Both the position numbers and the translations under genes were made by a program. Shown piece after piece: positions 30,161 to 42,059 of a DNA stretch of 64,000 nucleotides. This stretch comes from Zygnema cylindricum. Lineage: Eukaryota > Streptophyta > Zygnematophyceae > Zygnematales > Zygnemataceae. The first letter of the stretch is position 1, and every line of letters begins with the position of its first letter. The stretch lies in the NCBI GenBank assembly GCA_037447655.1, contig JBBHKE010002306.1, positions 62,001 to 126,000 on the forward strand. The letters are read 5' to 3'. The notes beneath the pieces were generated by a model. That model had not been told where the DNA came from. It was given only the letters and a program-made list of their open reading frames with translations, and did not search any database.

Positions 30161-31900
30161 AGTCTAATTTTAATTTTTCTTTCAACCCGCATTTTTCCCG
30201 ACAATATTTTAATTTAGGAGAGGGCACTAGTTTGATCATCATCTCATCCACCATTTCTTCATCAAGTCTAAACACAAGATTTAAAATTTTATTTTCGACT
30301 TTTTCTCTTACGAAGCTTAATCTTATGTCCATATGTTTTGCTTTGAAATGGTGTTTTGGATTGGCTGCGATTCCGATTGCAGCTTCATTATCGCAAATGA
30401 TTTCATGCACTCCCTCCTTTATATATCCCAGTTCTTGCAATAATGATTTCACCCACATTAGTTCTTTTACAGTTGAACAAGAGGTCATATACTCAGCCTC
30501 CCTAGTAGATTGAGCAACCACTTTTTGTTGCTTACTGCTCCAACAGCAAGCACTTTCCCCCACATACAAAACATATCCAGAAGTGCATCTTCTCATAGGT
30601 GCATCCCCATAACTGGCATCACTCCAAGTGGTGATATCAGTGTGTTCCCCTCCCAAATGGAACCATAATTCTTTGGTTCCAACCAGATATATCTCATGAC
30701 TAACTTGGCTGCCTCCTAGTCTCTCTTTCTATGATCATTAAGACTCCTACTGAGTACTCCAACTGTTGCCGCTATGTCCGGCCTCGTACAGTTCATAAAG
30801 TAGATTAAACTTCCTACGACCTGTCTATAAGGGATAGACTTCATAAACACTCTCTTCTCTGGACTCATATGATCGTCTAAGTTCATCACTCCTCCTTCTA
30901 CACTCCCATCACTTACTTTTTTCAAGTCCATGGGAGTGGTACAACTGTTAGCATTTTCCATCTGGAATTTCTCAAGCATATTACCTATTGTTTCTTTCTG
31001 AGTAAGTCAGATAATCTTCTTCCCCCTGTCTCTCTCCATTTGAATCCCCAAAATATATTTTGCCTCCCTAAATCTTTCATATCAAATCTACCCCTAAGAT
31101 CTTTCTTTAGCCTATTGATCTTCTCCAAAGACTTACTCAACTCAAGCAGATCATCCATTTAAATTTCAATAAAAATGACACCATTCTCATCTTCAAACAT
31201 ATAGATAGAATGGTCAGAGCCGATCCGGATATATCCCAAATCGGTGAGAAACTCATCTAGTTTCTTATTCCACTGTCGGGGAGCCTGGTTCAGTCCATAT
31301 AAGGATTTTATGAGCCTGCAGACTTTGCTCTCTTTTCTTTCTTTCACGAACCCCTCGGGTTGCCTCATAAAAATTTCTTCCTCTAACTCACCATTAAGAA
31401 AAGTTGTCTTAATGTCCATCTGGTGGATTTCCATGTCTTCCGGTGCTGCCAGACTCAGGAGTATCCTTACTGAGGGGAACCGAACAACTGGAGCAAAGGT
31501 CTCCTCGTAGTCAATCCCCTCTTTTTGAGTGAACCCCTTTGCTACCAATCGAGCCTTATATCTCTCAATGGTATTATCTCGGTTCAATTTTAGTTTAAAT
31601 ACCCATTTACACCCAATATGTTTTCTGTCTGGAGGACAATCCGCTTATTCCCAAATATTTGCTTCCATGATAGAAGCCATCTCATCATTTATGGCTCTAA
31701 TCCATTTTTCTTTCTCTGGACTATTCACTTCCTCCGAGTAAGACTGAGGCTCATCTGGGTGAGATAGCTTATTTACCTTATGAGCAGCTTGTTTTTCCTG
31801 TATCCTTTTGTTGCTCCTCATTCCTCCCTCAAACTCGGAAGCTGGAATGGATGGAAGTCTTAGATTTCTTCTCACTGTCTCATTGGCTCCCCTGTCCATG
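30159..31900 (-). pseudogene. C4 reverse transcriptase and RNase H
   Basis: Read leftwards: KRIQEKQAAHKVNKLSHPDE, a start of RT (31645-31899), a shift, YKARLVAKGFTQKEGIDYEE, MDIKTTFLNGELEEEIFMRQ and YGLNQAPRQWNKKLDEFL (31159-31587). The YVDD region at about 31130-31160 is disturbed by a stop. Then come NANSCTTPMDLKK, PYRQVVGSLIYFMNCTRPDI (30716-30979) and RNase H: WSDASYGDAPMRRCTSGYVL, STREAEYMTSCS, CDNEAAIGIAANPKHH and KAKHMDIRLSFVREKVE (30159-30656). The usual DMMTKPVPSPK ending is altered to EMMIKLVPSPK. Four or more breaks. Confidence 0.85.
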
Positions 31901-33600
31901 GAAGCCAGTTCTTTCCCGCTTCTTCTATCTCCTCAAAGTCCATAGGATTATATGAGGTTTCTGGTGAGTCTCCTGTATCTTGGATCTCCCCTGAATATGC
32001 AATCACGGTTTCACTTATGTCCTTTTGAGGAACGACCGAGTTCTCCTCACTTTTTGACTCAAATCTGATTGTTATCTTCTTAGTATATTTGAAGGGATCA
32101 AATGACTTCCCTTCATTCATGACAACTAAGTGTTTGACCAGAATGATATCTTTCTTTGCTAAGTCATAGACTCGATATCCCTTAACATCCTCATCATATC
32201 CCACAAAGTATCCAAGTTTTTCGTTAGCATCTAGTTTCTAGTTTTTCTTATCTGTGTCAAGACTGTAAATTTGGCTACCGAACACTTTAAGGTGTGAGAC
32301 ATTTGGTTTCCTTCCAACCCATCTCTCATAAGGTTTCACTCCCTTTACAGCTGTGGTAAGGACTCTATTCTTAATATAGTTGGCACAATTCATTGCCTCT
32401 GCCCAAAATCTGCTTCCTATTTTCTTGTCAGGGATCAAATGACTTCCCTTCATTCATGACAACTAAGTGTTTGACCAGAATGATATCTTTCTTTGCTAAG
32501 TCATAGACTCGATATCCCTTAACATCCTCATCATATCCCACAAAGTATCCAGGTTTTTCGTTAGCATCTAGTTTCTAGTTTTTCTTATCTGTGTCAAGAC
32601 TATAAATTTGGCTACCGAACACTTTAAGGTGTGAGACATTTGGTTTCCTTCCAACCCATCTCTCATAAGGTTTCACTCCCTTTACAGCTGAGGTAAGGAC
32701 TCTATTCTCAATATAGTTGGCATAATTCATTGCCTCTGCCCAAAATCTGTTTCCTATTTTCTTGTCTGCCAACATACTGCATGCACTATCTCCTAGTGTT
32801 CTATTCAACCTCTCAGCTACCCCATTTTGTTCCGGGTTATATGGTACAGTTTTCTGGTATTGCACTCCCTCACCTCTCAGATAGTCCTCAGACTGGTTAG
32901 AGGTATATTCCCCCCCATTATCACTCTTTATCCTCTTAATGGGGGTTTCATGCAACTTCTCACTCTAGGCTTTTTATTCTTTGAAGTAAGTTGATGCTTC
33001 AGACTTATTTTTCAGAAAGTAGACTCTAAAGTATCTAGACCAATCATCGGTTATTGTCATCATAAACCTTTTTCCTCCAACCGAAGGTACTTTTGCAGGT
33101 CCCCAAATATCTGTGTGGACCAAATCTAACACTTTCTCACCTCTATATGTGGCGGCTTTGGGAAAGGGAAGTCTGTGAGTCTTACCTTGAGCACATCCAC
33201 TATAATCATTCATCAATTCATTATCCCCAAACTGAATACTTTCTACTACCCCAAGCTTTTTCATTTCCCTCAACTTATCAAAATGCACATGCCCAAAGCG
33301 CTTATGCCAAATCATCAACTTAGGAACACCAAAATAATAAGCATTTTTCTTTTCATTACTTAGGTTAAGCCTAAGCATTGCTTGGCTACCCTTATCTGCC
33401 TTGAAGTAAACTTCATCCCCATACTTAGCTGTAAAGACTCCCTTTCTAGTGAAGGTATCAAACTCTTTGTCATCTAGCACAAACGTAGAGACAAGATTTT
33501 TACTCAGCCCAGGAATGTAGAGTACATCTGTGAATGTAAGTATAGAAGTCTTACCATCCACTAAGACCTTCAGATCTACTGATCTCACTAGATCTGTAGT
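31900..33600 (-). pseudogene. C4 integrase, with internal duplication
   Basis: Zinc module IWHKRFGHVHFDKLREMKK ... YSGCAQGKT (about 33190-33320), then the core with the first Asp intact in LVHTDIWGPAKVPS, DDWSRYFRVYFLKNKSEA (frame 32974-34059), SDNGGEYTSN (second Asp) and NPEQNGVAERLNRTL with the catalytic Glu (32575-32955), then NRFWAEAMNYANYIENRVLT and KPNVSHLKVFGSQIYSLDTD. This part is repeated in 32238-32453 because of a 337-bp tandem duplication that shifts the frame, followed by GYDEDVKGYRVYDL and a variable linker. All three catalytic residues survive; a stop at about 32972 and the duplication break it. Confidence 0.85.
32094..32767. repeat. 337-bp tandem duplication inside the C4 integrase region
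   Basis: 32094-32430 is repeated at 32431-32767, both beginning GGGATCAAATGACTTCCC. The second copy runs on into unique integrase sequence. The copies differ at several sites (for example CTTAATATAG versus CTCAATATAG), so the event is not very recent. The length is not a multiple of three. Confidence 0.9.
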
Positions 33601-34060
33601 AACCACTCTCCCATCCTCATACTCTATCTCTACAGTAGGGATCTTTCGTAGTATAGTGAAATTTTTTTTATCACGACACATATGCATGGATGCACCTGAG
33701 TCGATAATCCATCCTTCCTGCGGAGCTTCTCGAATTGCTCCAAGGGCACACTTCTTTCTCCGAGGGATCTCTTTTTCCTCCACACTCTCGTCAAGAAGGA
33801 GTTTCCCATCCTCCTCAGAAGACTCATCCTCGGTCTCTCCAATCACTTTTGTAACCACAAGTGCTTTTTTCTTCCCTCCGGAGAACCCCATCCACGCTTC
33901 TCTTGGAGCCTCTGCTCCGACAGCTTGACACAATCTGCGATGAAGTGTCCTGGTTTTTTGCAAAAATGACAAAGACCCTTTGGGGGCCTTAGTGCCCCAG
34001 ACTGATCTTTTTCCCCTTTGTGATGTTTCTTTGGGTCCTTCCCCCATCGGTCCCCTCATG
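33600..34060 (-). pseudogene. C4 protease and zinc knuckle
   Basis: The frame 32974-34059 (361 codons) contains the acidic linker SSEEDGKLLLDESVEEKEIP, the protease active site GWIIDSGASMHMC (about 33670-33715) and downstream VLVDGKTSILTFTDVLYIPG. In a neighbouring frame CHFCKKPGHFIADC (around 33925-33970) is an intact CX2CX4HX4C knuckle. Order and spacing match C2. Confidence 0.85.
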
Positions 34061-34808
34061 CTGCTAGAGCTTGAATGCTCTTTCCTCCTCTCCTAATCTC
34101 CATTGTGTTTTCCTTCACAAGTTTCATCCTGACCACTATGTTCCATTTCCATGAACTATCAAGCATTCTCTGTACTTAGTACACTATGTTCTCGAACTCA
34201 TGTGGTAATTTCATGATAAGAGTGTTAACTTTCATTTTCATTGTACCTGTCCACCCGGCAGTTTCCATCTCCATATATAGACAAGAAAGATCATTACAAT
34301 AATCTAACATCTTTCTACCTTTGTAAGTGTAACTAGCTAGCTTTTGCTCAGCCAATTAGAGCTCTTGAATAGTTCCAGCTCTATAGATTTCCACCAAACT
34401 CTCCTATAGCTCCTTGGCCTTGTAAATGTGAAGGTTGGGGGTGGCCAAACCTTGGGTGAGGTGTCTTACAATGAAGTTCTTGGCAGCCATGTTTACGTCT
34501 TCCCACATTTGAGTATCGTTCTCCACGGTCTTCACGGCCGCCAATCCTGGTGCTATGGGAATAGGAGTGAGTGGTGTCTCCTTCCCTTTCCCTTTGTTAG
34601 ATACACTGCTCTCCCCATCATCTGCCTCCTCCGCTGGAGCAGTCTCAGTTGCAGAAAACCTTACTCCTCCAAAACCCGGAGGAATTCCCGAAAGTGGACG
34701 TTTCACTTATCCACTGACGATACCCCACTATCGTTTTTCGCACAAAGCTCCCATCATCATGGCTTCCCATTAGATGAACCCAGATGCATTGAAGGTGGGC
34801 ACCCTAGA
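34060..34808 (-). pseudogene. C4 gag
   Basis: Starts near the PBS with GPSSRVPTFNASGF, then stops. A 100-residue frame (34404-34706) has GIPPGFGGVRFSATETAPAE, a Lys/Gly-rich linker and MAAKNFIVRHLTQGLATPN, the same block as C2 and C5 Gag. Beyond a stop it continues as YTYKGRKMLDYCNDLSCLYM and IMKLPHEFENIV. At least five stops in total. Confidence 0.75.
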
Positions 34809-34824
34809 GGATGGGCCCATAACT
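34809..34824 (-). promoter_or_regulatory. PBS of C4 (anticodon-arm type, diverged)
   Basis: Minus strand AGTTATGGGCCCATCC directly after the LTR end. Two differences from GGTTATGGGCCCACC of C2 and C5. Confidence 0.65.
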
Positions 34825-35856
34825 TGCAATTCTGTGTCCTCCATTGGACTACAGAATACACGAAGCCTCTAGATAGTTTTTAACTAGCCCACTTTAAGCA
34901 ACAGCCACTGCTGCCCAAGTAGTCAAGCTGAAAATCTGTATGCACCCCTGTGCAGCTTCGACTCCCATGAGTTCGTAGGAAAAAGAATCTCTGAAAACGC
35001 CCAACCAGGGGATAAGTTATGAGGCAGTAAAAATGGCAATTTGTACAAACTCTCAAAGGGAGAGGTGACTACCTACCAATATTTTCTAAGTCCTGATTCC
35101 CTCTAGTAACTTCTATCTACTGAAGTACGGATTTATCAGATTACTGTACCGTACCAAAAAGTACTACTGCCGATGTACCTTTTGTACGACCTATATACGA
35201 CAAGGCTATTAAACGGACGCGTGTCTGCTTTTTACTCGTCTGTACATTCCTCGGAATTCCTATGACCGAATGTCATCTCTCCACGTGGCTCCAGGTAATG
35301 CCACGTCACAAAGCGCCAAGGTGACCACTTTGGGATTTCGGTGATGATGTGCGCCGTCGGATTCGCAATGAGACGCAATCGTAGCCGTTATAAATACTTG
35401 CGCGATATTTGTTTCGTTGCCGAAAACATGCGTGGTATTCGTTTTTGAAATAATATCGTACTTCGTACTTTAATAAAACTGTATCTATGCACGCCGTATC
35501 CAGTTTTAGTTAAATGAATTTGTTCCTTTCTAAATGTATATATATCTATCACATACTATAACATTTAGCATTGGTCCTAGTGTAATAGGATAAAGGTGAC
35601 CGATGTCGGTCAGCCTGACGACCGGTAGGTACCGGGATCAAATCCCGGGTCCGTCATATATATTTTTAGAGTAATCTAAAAATAATTGCCTGTTGGACTA
35701 GGGCAGCCATGGATCAACCACCCTCTCTATCCTTCAGTGACCACATCAAGTATGGGGGCTAGAGAGAGGAGGTGGAGGCAGGCTGTCCGTCCTTTTTCTT
35801 TTTTATACTAACATATTAAACCTAGAAAATACTCTAGAAATCTATCAGTATCAACA
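34825..35856 (-). repeat. 5' LTR of C4
   Basis: 1032 bp; partner of 29114-30145. Antisense tRNA-like unit at 35580-35667. Confidence 0.95.
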
Positions 35857-36360
35857 TATATAAACTTGGAGTCGGCTCTATCTAGATTACCTTCTTTTGA
35901 TATGCGAATTCTGTGTGGCAATGGAGCCCTGCTCAATGGTAGTTTAACACATTAGTGTTAGCTTGATGGCTTGACGTACCTCTTAGGTACACTGGTATCC
36001 TGTGTACAACACAAGTATAAGACTTAGGACTCAGAACACATAATGTATCCACACTTCTAAGTAGTAAAACTACAAAGAGTTTCTGGGAAACTTTTGAGTA
36101 TTATATCTTGAGTGTTGTAGGGTCAATTGTGCTGAAACTTTGGGAGTTATATGTGTTTATGCTACTCTATATTTTGATAGAGCTTTCTAAAGTTTGGAAT
36201 CTTGTATAAGATTTGGTGAGCACTTGAAAACAACTATTTGGTAGGATTTTTCATAGCTTCTGAGAGTGTGTCATGTCTACTGCTACTACTACTGCTGCTC
36301 CTCCACCTACACCAGTGGTTGTAGAACAACATGCTTCGCCTCTCATAAATGTTGTACGGT
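35857..36360 (+). other. Possible LTR/leader and Gag N-terminus of an older retroelement
   Basis: Begins with the right TATAT duplication of C4 (35857-35861). The sequence has no stop-free frame until ATG at 36273, which opens about 36 codons, MSTATTTAAPPPTPVVVEQH and onwards, before a stop. The Ala/Thr/Pro-rich start with few charged residues recalls a retroelement or nuclear protein N-terminus, but it is too short to identify. Parts look related to the reverse complement of 62170-62470 (a TTTGGGAAACTTTGGAG-like phrase). Confidence 0.3.
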
Positions 36361-36579
36361 ACAGTCGTACATACGGAGTATGATATGTATGGATTTTAGT
36401 CCATACGGATTGTTGTACACATTAAATACGGCGAGTATAGCATCCTACATACACATTTTCATAAATATCGATTATTATACGTACCGATTTTCGTACTTAC
36501 CATGTACAGTAAATCGTACGACTACAATATCGGTTTGAGGATATTGAAGTCGAGTTAAGGTTGCGTGTTTCTTTAAAAA

Positions 36580-36918
36580 ATGCCAACGGTAAATCTAAAA
36601 ACTGACGAAGCAAAAATAACATCCGAACGGCTATTTGATCGTTTTCGCGCGAAAACACTGTCCAACCTCGAACCACCGTCGTCAACCTGTGATAATTCAT
36701 TCGTATTAGTAAGTTTGAAAAACAATAGGTTTGTTTTTGCGATTATGTTTGTTGACGCCGAAGTGTGTGACGTGTCACACGATACATTGAATTGAAGTTA
36801 TAGGCCAACATTTTTGTGTGAACAAGACTTGTTTTCCGATGAGTTTTGGGAAAATCATCGGAATGGGCAAAGAGTTAAAAATGCTCTGGTGGGAATAGGC
36901 TATCATTCACAAGCAATG
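36580..36918 (+). pseudogene. Unidentified coding-like stretch with one stop
   Basis: From ATG 36580 a frame of 71 codons runs to a TGA at 36793 and stays open beyond it in the same frame for about 40 more (FLCEQDLFSDEFWENHRNGQ, then KNALVGIGYHSQ). Composition is protein-like. I do not recognise a family. It could be an exon or transposase fragment, or chance. Confidence 0.25.
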
Positions 36919-36919
36919 T

Positions 36920-38900
36920 ATGTTTGAAACGAACATTGTTACTCGATTTTCATTTGGGTGTTTTCTTTTTTTAATTAGGACAAAAAAATTAATGATAAGT
37001 ATTTTTTTTTTAATTTCTTGTCGTTCAACATCAAGGACTGAAAATTGCCCTAGATGCATACACTACAATGTACTGGAGTACTCATACATGTACGTTCCGT
37101 ACAATCATACATGAGCCCGACAAGGTTTTGGATATTTGAATTGGACCAAACTGTTGAAACCCCGTATGAACCTTGTTTCAAACAGATAAGAAATTTCAGG
37201 ACCTAAATTTTGTACAAAAACGGATGTTTTTTTTCTTTTGTTGGGTTCGCTTCAAAATTGGGTCGACTGCTAAACAGTGCACCGCCCGTCGTTATTTTAA
37301 TTAAACATTCTTTGGGCAGTCAAAGGTGTTTAACCATGTGAGTGATCGTTGATTTTCATTCTGAAGGAAACAATCAAAAGGTAACGATGTTGTTGTCCAT
37401 TTGTGATGCCATGATGGAGAATAAGAGAGTTATCTAACGAGAAAAAGGTTTTAGGGTTTAATCAATACGCATTAACTGTTCGCTTACCGATGATCGATAT
37501 TAATTCTCGATATAGCGACATAGCGATTAGAAACAAGAAATGAGAGTGATGTAGCACCAGTCTTTTGGTGTTATATACCGACATATTATTATGGCGATGG
37601 TTGACCCTTCATGGCAGAGGTCCCAATCGGGTACTCTAATCCGTACCCGGTCGGCCGCATCGGATCCAGAGCGGATTCGGGTGCCAAATTTTGGGGGCCA
37701 ACGAGATTCGGCTGAGTGATTCAAAAAAAAAAAAAAAAATAGGGTACGGCGGAGTAAGCAAAAAACTAAAAATATTGAAGGTTTCTTATACGCTCAACTA
37801 CACTGAGGTATTGTAGTGTCCATACTATCCAACATTATTGTAATTCATACTCTTGGTATCGTGGAAGGTATAAGGGAGATGTACCACTAATTTAGTACTT
37901 ATTGCTGGTTTTATATGCGATTTTGGGCCATATCGGGTGCCGACGATTTTGTGTGACCAACACCTTTTGTACGGATGGACGTCACTATTTGGACGGCATG
38001 GAGTTGTACGATAGTGACAATCATGCAGTTGTACATATTCACGTTCATGTGAACAAGCATGCGTAGACATCATTTTATTGGACCATGTTAAAGAGAGTTT
38101 TATGCAAGTAAAAAGCATTAAAATACAAAAGGCACTCTGAATAGACAGAAATAATATACCTTTATCCATTAATGATAGAATAGCAAGTCAAACATTTAGA
38201 GTGAGACAAAAAATAGAATTGGCTTTATGAGAAATGTCTTTTGTAACATTTTATACAAGACGACCATTAATCAAAGTTACGGCTTTCTTGAAATTCTATA
38301 CTATCTACTTTGTCTAGTTGTTGAACATCTCTCCCTACTCTACATCTTTCATATCTCTATCTAAATTTATGTGATTGCTCAAGCCCCTATCGGTGATGCA
38401 TGGTCTAAGGCCTATAGTTTCGTGGCTGTGGGGCTTGCTCCGATCGCCCGAATACTCCACAAAGTTATCATTTATTAGGTTATAGGCAGGTACGGGTAGT
38501 CTGTAGAGTTATAGTTTCGGTTAACTTTTGTTTCTATAAACGCTTATCGGGTACCGGTTAACTACTCAGGAGCTTGCACTAACCCGGCTAGATTTCGGGT
38601 GCTCAAATTTTGAAAAAAAAAATATTTGTAGGATTTTGGACTCTAAATTTTGACTTTTGCGACCTTTGTTTTACATTTTTTGTGCATTTCTCCTTTATCC
38701 ACAATGTGTCAAAGTTTGCGAGACTTTGAGAAGCTTTTATGCGACGCATAAAGACACGGTACGGCTAAAAGTTTGAGATCACCTTTGCTTCTGGTGGGAC
38801 GTTCGATTGTCTTATTCACTTCAAGAGGGGCACGTTTATGGTCAAATGCGTTTCGAGTGGGATTTATTTAACTAGACAAAAAAAATTCGAACTCGATTGA
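36920..38900. other. Non-coding stretch, no supported feature
   Basis: AT-rich with frequent TACG/CGTA words. Contains an 18-base A-run at 37723 and two related phrases (CGGGTGCCAAATTTTG at about 37678 and CGGGTGCTCAAATTTTG at about 38598). No gene, tRNA or element end could be supported. Confidence 0.5.
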
Positions 38901-38929
38901 AAATTTCAAATTAACCAAACCATTACAAT

Positions 38930-39908
38930 TAACCAAACCGTAACCATAACGAGAAACGCTCGTAGCTATTTTATTTAAACATTTTTGAGAATCCAAAGAT
39001 AATAAAATCAGAGGATTCGAGATATCGCTCAAAGACCAACAAAAGTTATCCCAATGTATTTGGTGGGATGTGAGGGTCCATACAACTTAAATATGGAAAT
39101 GATTGTAACGAAGTAGCCTCACCCCCCGCCCCTCCCCCCCCCCACGCTAGAAGAGGAGGGGGGGAAGATGTATTTTTCTTTTTGGTAGACTAGCGTACGA
39201 GGATATCGCAATATTAATCGACCAGATAACTTATTGCGTAATTCCATTGCTAAATTAGCTTTTTCAAAAATCGAAGCGATAGATTGATTATCGACCGGTT
39301 TTAAATGGCTCATATGTAATATCGACAAGAGGCTCTCGCGACACAACACTGATATTTTATTTAGGATATGGCATAGTACATATGGAAATATATTGGCGAT
39401 GTTTAATTTTTTTATCAGTACACGATAAGTTTCCTGCTTTATAATTCGAGAGTCGACACTATCGAGTAAAGAAAATTTTGGAATAGAAATTTTAGGAATA
39501 GAAAATTTAGGAATAGAAAATTGAGGGATATAAAATTTCCAGCTACATAAAACTACTAACTATCTATCAGAAGTGCACTTATTGCCATCCGATATGAGTG
39601 GTCCGCCTTTTATGTTTTATCTACGGTATTGTTTTACGGACGCAATATTATACGTACGAAGTCCAGTAAGTTTTAATTGTTGTACGAAGCAAGTGTGGTA
39701 CATGCATACGGATTATGAGTTGTTCCGTACCGTGGCGATGGACTGCTGCGGTAAACAGTAAAATGTTGAAAACCCGCTTATAAAGTACTGATATTTAGCT
39801 CATACGAAACGTACATCCATACTTTTCAAACATTTTGACTTTCAAATCGTATATTATGATCATAAAATATTAAATTACAGTACAATACAAAATAAGCAAA
39901 ATGTAAAT
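38930..39908. other. Non-coding stretch with low-complexity runs
   Basis: Includes a C-run/G-run pair around 39119-39165 and a short tandem array of GGAATAGAAAATTTA-like 16-mers at 39478-39530. The phrase TCGAGATATCGCTCAAAGACCAAC (20-base core) at 39018 resembles TCGATAAATCGCTCCGAGACC at about 39990, linking it to the repeat family that follows. No gene supported. Confidence 0.45.
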
Positions 39909-40732
39909 GTTAGTGTTGTGTATTTTCATAAAGTTTATCGCGATGACACCGATACCGATAGTTATCGGTTATCGAACTGTCAAGGGTTTCGATAAATCGC
40001 TCCGAGACCAACAAATTCCTTATTGGCGATATAGGGAAAAAATATAGTACACTATATAATAGTACTTTTTAATATACTCTATCATATTTCTCAATGTTTA
40101 TAGCGTGGAATGACACGTTTAGCAATCTGTGAGTAACGGAATAATGGCGGTTTAGTATGACGAAATAAACCGTAAAATTGTAAAGTATAAACCGTACAAT
40201 TATCGTTGATAGTTGTCGGTACCGGTGTTATCGCGATGAAGAACCGATATTATTGTTTTCTTGTCGACGATAATACGAGTTTCGATATATCGTGCCGATA
40301 AATTGATTATTGGCAAGCAAAAAAAAGGTACATATCGATTATCAGCAAAACCCTGCCGATACACAACACAACTAAACGTATATAATTTTCCATGTGTCGT
40401 TGGGTACACATCGTAGATTGTCACACGTGGGCCGTACATGTAAACTGTCTGGTTGTCCACATGCGCTGTTTGATTGTCTGTAACGATGGAGGTAGACGCG
40501 GGCGGGAAACTCTGAGGTTTAGGATTGTAAAGAGTACGAAACTCGTGCGTACAGTTTAATTACGCATTTATTATTAGTGTTGTGCATCGGTAAGGATTTG
40601 TCGATAATCGATATGGAGTTTTTTTAGGTTACCCGATAATCGATATATTGGTACGATATATCGTTATCGATGTTATAGCCGATAAATAACCGATATTTAT
40701 TGGCGATAAAACCGATGTCGATAACTATCGGC

Positions 40733-40905
40733 GATATATGTACGTACCGTACACATAAATGTACAGCCAGTACACTCAACTGTACGTCATATTTCTCGGG
40801 CTCGCCTTACTCACAACCCCTTTCTACGGATGTGTCTGCCAATCAGATCACAGTTATTCTACAGTTGTACAAGCACAAAAAGTACAGTAGCCGCCATGAG
40901 GTCTA
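40733..40905 (-). repeat. Degenerate fragment of a copia-type LTR
   Basis: CCAATCAGATCACAGTT near 40838, flanked by CTACGGATG and GTAC-rich sequence, resembles the minus-strand LTR phrase CCAATCAGATTACAGTTCC of C2 (about 25583). Short and diverged. Confidence 0.35.
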
Positions 40906-41265
40906 TACAGTTTTGGTACGGATCCATTGAAATGATGTACCTTTCACATCCAACGCTATGGCTTTGTCCCTTTCTTCCTTGGGATCCACTGGAGACCTGC
41001 GTATCAATCTGTCGGCTTTTTTGGCATAAGCCGCCAAAAGAGCCATTCCGAGATGCTGGTGCTCACGCTGGCCATCTGCTCGTATTTTCTCATTCCAAGT
41101 CGTCCGTTCGATTCCGGCGGCTCGCAGAATGTTATTTTGCGTCCGTTGTACTTTGTGTTCGCCGTCTTTTTTCTGTTCCATGTTCACCAGTTTGTCGTTA
41201 CAATTCTGTACGTTGTAGTAAAATCGCTGTTCAGTTAACCAGCCAAAAAATACTACAAAGTGCAA
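40903..41265 (-). CDS. Unidentified 120-residue frame
   Basis: The C-terminal two thirds are charged and helix-like (IRADGQREHQHLGMALLAAY, AKKADRLIRRSPVDPKEERD), unlike the Ser/Phe-rich frames typical of chance ORFs here. A longer frame overlaps on the other strand (40830-41402) but is Cys/Phe/Ser-rich and less protein-like. It could be an exon or captured gene fragment. I recognise no domain. Confidence 0.25.
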   Translation of the reverse strand: MHFVVFFGWLTEQRFYYNVQNCNDKLVNMEQKKDGEHKVQRTQNNILRAAGIERTTWNEKIRADGQREHQHLGMALLAAYAKKADRLIRRSPVDPKEERDKAIALDVKGTSFQWIRTKTV

Positions 41266-41908
41266 CGTATCTTTTCGTCAAAGTTCGTACATTTCCCATA
41301 AAAAACTGTACATTTCCCATAGTTTTTCAGTTCAGTTTACATGACAGAAAGTACTCCGCGTATTTTTGCGATTTTTTCAAATGTCATGAACTATTCATAT
41401 AAATCAAGATAAAAGGAAAAAATCGTATGAACAACTATATTTTTTTAAGTTATCGCCGATATAGAATTTGCTGGTCTCAAACCGGTATATCGAAACCTCT
41501 AACTGTTCAATTACCAATAACTATCGGTATCGGTGTTATCGCGATAAATTTTTTACCGATACACAACACTAATTATACACGCATCTTACATCGTATATCG
41601 CTATTAGTGTTAATAAGGATTTCGCCACTTAAAACATCTTTTCTCCACACTTGTACGGTTTTCACATGGAGACTGCCAATAGGAAGGTGAGAATCTTAGC
41701 TTCAATCGCAACTGTCAGATTCTTTATACCACAAATGTGTACAGAGAAAAGATGTTCTAAATGGCTAAAAAATTGTTGCACTAAGGGTGCGTCTCCATGT
41801 GCCAAAGTAAGTACTTTTTTTTGTTGTTTTCTTGTAAAACTTAGAGCCGTACCGCTCCTAAGTTATATCTTATCTTATATGTGCCAATCATATGAAACCA
41901 GAGCCTCC

Positions 41909-41985
41909 CTCCCTCCCTCCTCCCTCCCTCCCTCCCTCCCTAATGTTTTTGGGATTAGGGGGCTGTTTTTGGGATTAGGGGGCAG
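41909..41985. repeat. CCCT microsatellite and 20-bp tandem pair
   Basis: A CCTCCCTCCCTCC-type run (41909-41941), then TGTTTTTGGGATTAGGGGGC twice in tandem. Confidence 0.8.
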
Positions 41986-42059
41986 TGATGCGGAAGGGGA
42001 GAGGAGGGAGACCCTATTAGAGGAACAATAGGGAAGGAGTCCCTCATTTCCCTTCGGAG

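Larger units (their letters stand above)
29114..35856 (-). mobile_element. Complete copia element C4
   Basis: 6743 bp on the minus strand: 5' LTR 34825-35856, PBS, gag, zinc knuckle, protease, integrase (with a 337-bp internal duplication), RT, RNase H, purine tract, 3' LTR 29114-30145. Both LTRs are 1032 bp, TG...CA, and a few percent different by eye, with most differences at the U5 end. A perfect 5-bp TATAT duplication flanks it. Stops and frameshifts in gag and pol make it non-autonomous. Confidence 0.95.
39909..41580. repeat. Cluster of ATCGATA-rich foldback repeats (MITE-like family)
   Basis: At least four related units (about 39909-40048, 40195-40375, 40577-40740, 41440-41578) share ends of the type AGTGTTGTGTATCGGTA or its reverse complement CCGATACACAACACTAA and interiors dense in CGATA/TATCG (ACCGATAACTATCGG-like words in both orientations). 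They look like copies of one non-autonomous element with terminal inverted repeats. Exact ends and target duplications were not resolved. Confidence 0.5.

Noticed and set aside
41651-42031. 126-codon ORF across a CCCT microsatellite
   Set aside because: Half of it is microsatellite translation; no motif in the remainder.
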